In this document: positions 63,525-64,000 of the stretch, one piece after another | Layout: every line of letters starts with the position of its first letter | Numbering within the stretch: the stretch's first letter is position 1 | Source of the DNA: Pelagibacterium lentulum | GTDB taxonomy: Bacteria; Pseudomonadota; Alphaproteobacteria; Rhizobiales; Devosiaceae | Length of the DNA: 64,000 nucleotides | Direction of reading: 5' to 3' | Assembly (NCBI RefSeq): GCF_003992625.1 | Contig: NZ_RZMW01000043.1 | Location: 160,474-224,473 of the forward strand | The notes under the pieces: model-generated | Seen by the model: only the letters and a program-made list of their open reading frames with translations | What the model was told of the DNA's origin: nothing | Database searches by the model: none | Program-made: the position numbers and the translations under genes

Positions 63525-64000
63525 TAGAACCACCTTCCGATTGCAAAAGCGGACACAGATATTCCTGCTACGCTCGTGGTAGCGCTAAACATATTAATAG
63601 CTGCTGAAGTGGAGCCAAAACCATTAACAACTGTCCATCTATTGGACGCCGAAGATGTGTGCGCAGCCGACACAGAAACTACACCTGAAGCGAAGGCGGC
63701 AGGAAAAGTCCAAGTTAATGTACTTGCTGCTCTAAATACACTACCTACCGCTGTATCCGTTACTAATGAACCAACATCCGCATTCCAGCAAATCTGCGTC
63801 CCGTCGGCGTAGCGCACATACTGTCCGTTGGCATTGCTTCCACGCTCAATGATTGCCCCGGTCGGCACGCCGCCGGACTGTGTGACAGTACCAAGAATGT
63901 TTCCGCGCCTGAATGCTCTATCGGGTGTTTCATTAGGACCGAGCGCACCCAAACCCGTTCGGGCCGCTTCTGCATCGGCATCGTTGGTGATCCGGGTTTG
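63524..64000 (-). CDS. C-terminal part of a phage tail fibre-like protein (runs off the window)
   Basis: The reading frame is open to the end of the window and continues beyond it, so only the last 158 codons are seen. The visible part has DAEAARTGLGALGPNETPDRA, VTQSGGVPTGAIIERGSNANG and QYVRYADGTQICWN, a pattern found near the C-termini of many phage tail fibre or receptor-binding proteins, followed by a Ser/Thr/Ala-rich beta domain. It would bind the host surface. Confidence 0.82.
   Translation of the reverse strand, partial: QTRITNDADAEAARTGLGALGPNETPDRAFRRGNILGTVTQSGGVPTGAIIERGSNANGQYVRYADGTQICWNADVGSLVTDTAVGSVFRAASTLTWTFPAAFASGVVSVSAAHTSSASNRWTVVNGFGSTSAAINMFSATTSVAGISVSAFAIGRWF

Overview
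The window looks like a chromosome segment of an alphaproteobacterium of the order Hyphomicrobiales (Rhizobiales). The reasons are the PhyR-NepR-EcfG general stress locus, the ChvE/Ggu sugar importer, the Agrobacterium-type uronate dehydrogenase / galactarolactone pathway, and copies of a rhizobial-style intergenic repeat. The Na+-pumping NADH:quinone reductase operon suggests a marine or salt-adapted lineage. A Devosia/Pelagibacterium-like host is my guess, not a demonstrated assignment. No tRNA, rRNA or CRISPR array was seen.

Region 1 (0.1-5.7 kb) is a general-stress-response island: phyR divergent from nepR-ecfG, plus small membrane and envelope genes (DUF1328, ElaB/YqjD-like, a PRC-barrel repeat protein, a small helix protein). 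Seven sites read GGAAC-N16/17-CGTT, the EcfG promoter, and each stands before one of these genes. Region 2 (5.7-14.5 kb) holds housekeeping and envelope genes and a small operon for an exported amine oxidase, a cytochrome c and an exported RidA protein.

Region 3 (14.7-36.4 kb) is a sugar and sugar-acid catabolic island. One arm, on the minus strand, has the ChvE-GguA-GguB importer, GguC/AraD1, L-arabinonate dehydratase and an aldose 1-dehydrogenase. The other arm degrades uronates: uronate dehydrogenase, galactarolactone isomerase, cycloisomerase and KdgD. Both arms should end in alpha-ketoglutarate semialdehyde, which the shared semialdehyde dehydrogenase at 24.1-25.6 kb oxidises to 2-oxoglutarate. 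A TRAP importer with kduI, kduD and a KdgF-like cupin adds a route for unsaturated uronates from pectin. Three FCD-type GntR regulators lie among these genes, and short repeated motifs near their promoters look like their operators.

Region 4 (36.9-48.7 kb) is an exopolysaccharide cluster: ManC, a GH16 glycanase, a translationally coupled 54-residue ORF, an unusual polytopic protein ending in POTRA-like domains, two GT2 proteins (one with two catalytic domains), and a deacetylase-Sel1 fusion. Region 5 (48.7-56.7 kb) is a compact nqrABCDEF-apbE-nqrM-CBS operon in which NqrB is short and lacks its usual flavin-attachment segment. Divergent from it is a pentaheme cytochrome c with an FNR-type box upstream.

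Region 6 (56.9-64 kb) begins with an IclR regulator and then becomes a graveyard of broken genes: a TPP-enzyme fragment joined to a phage primase fragment, a frameshifted hicA beside an intact hicB, a DNA methyltransferase tail, and an integrase with a nonsense codon. It continues into intact minus-strand phage genes (DUF1515, a GH108 muramidase, tail genes) that run off the end of the window.
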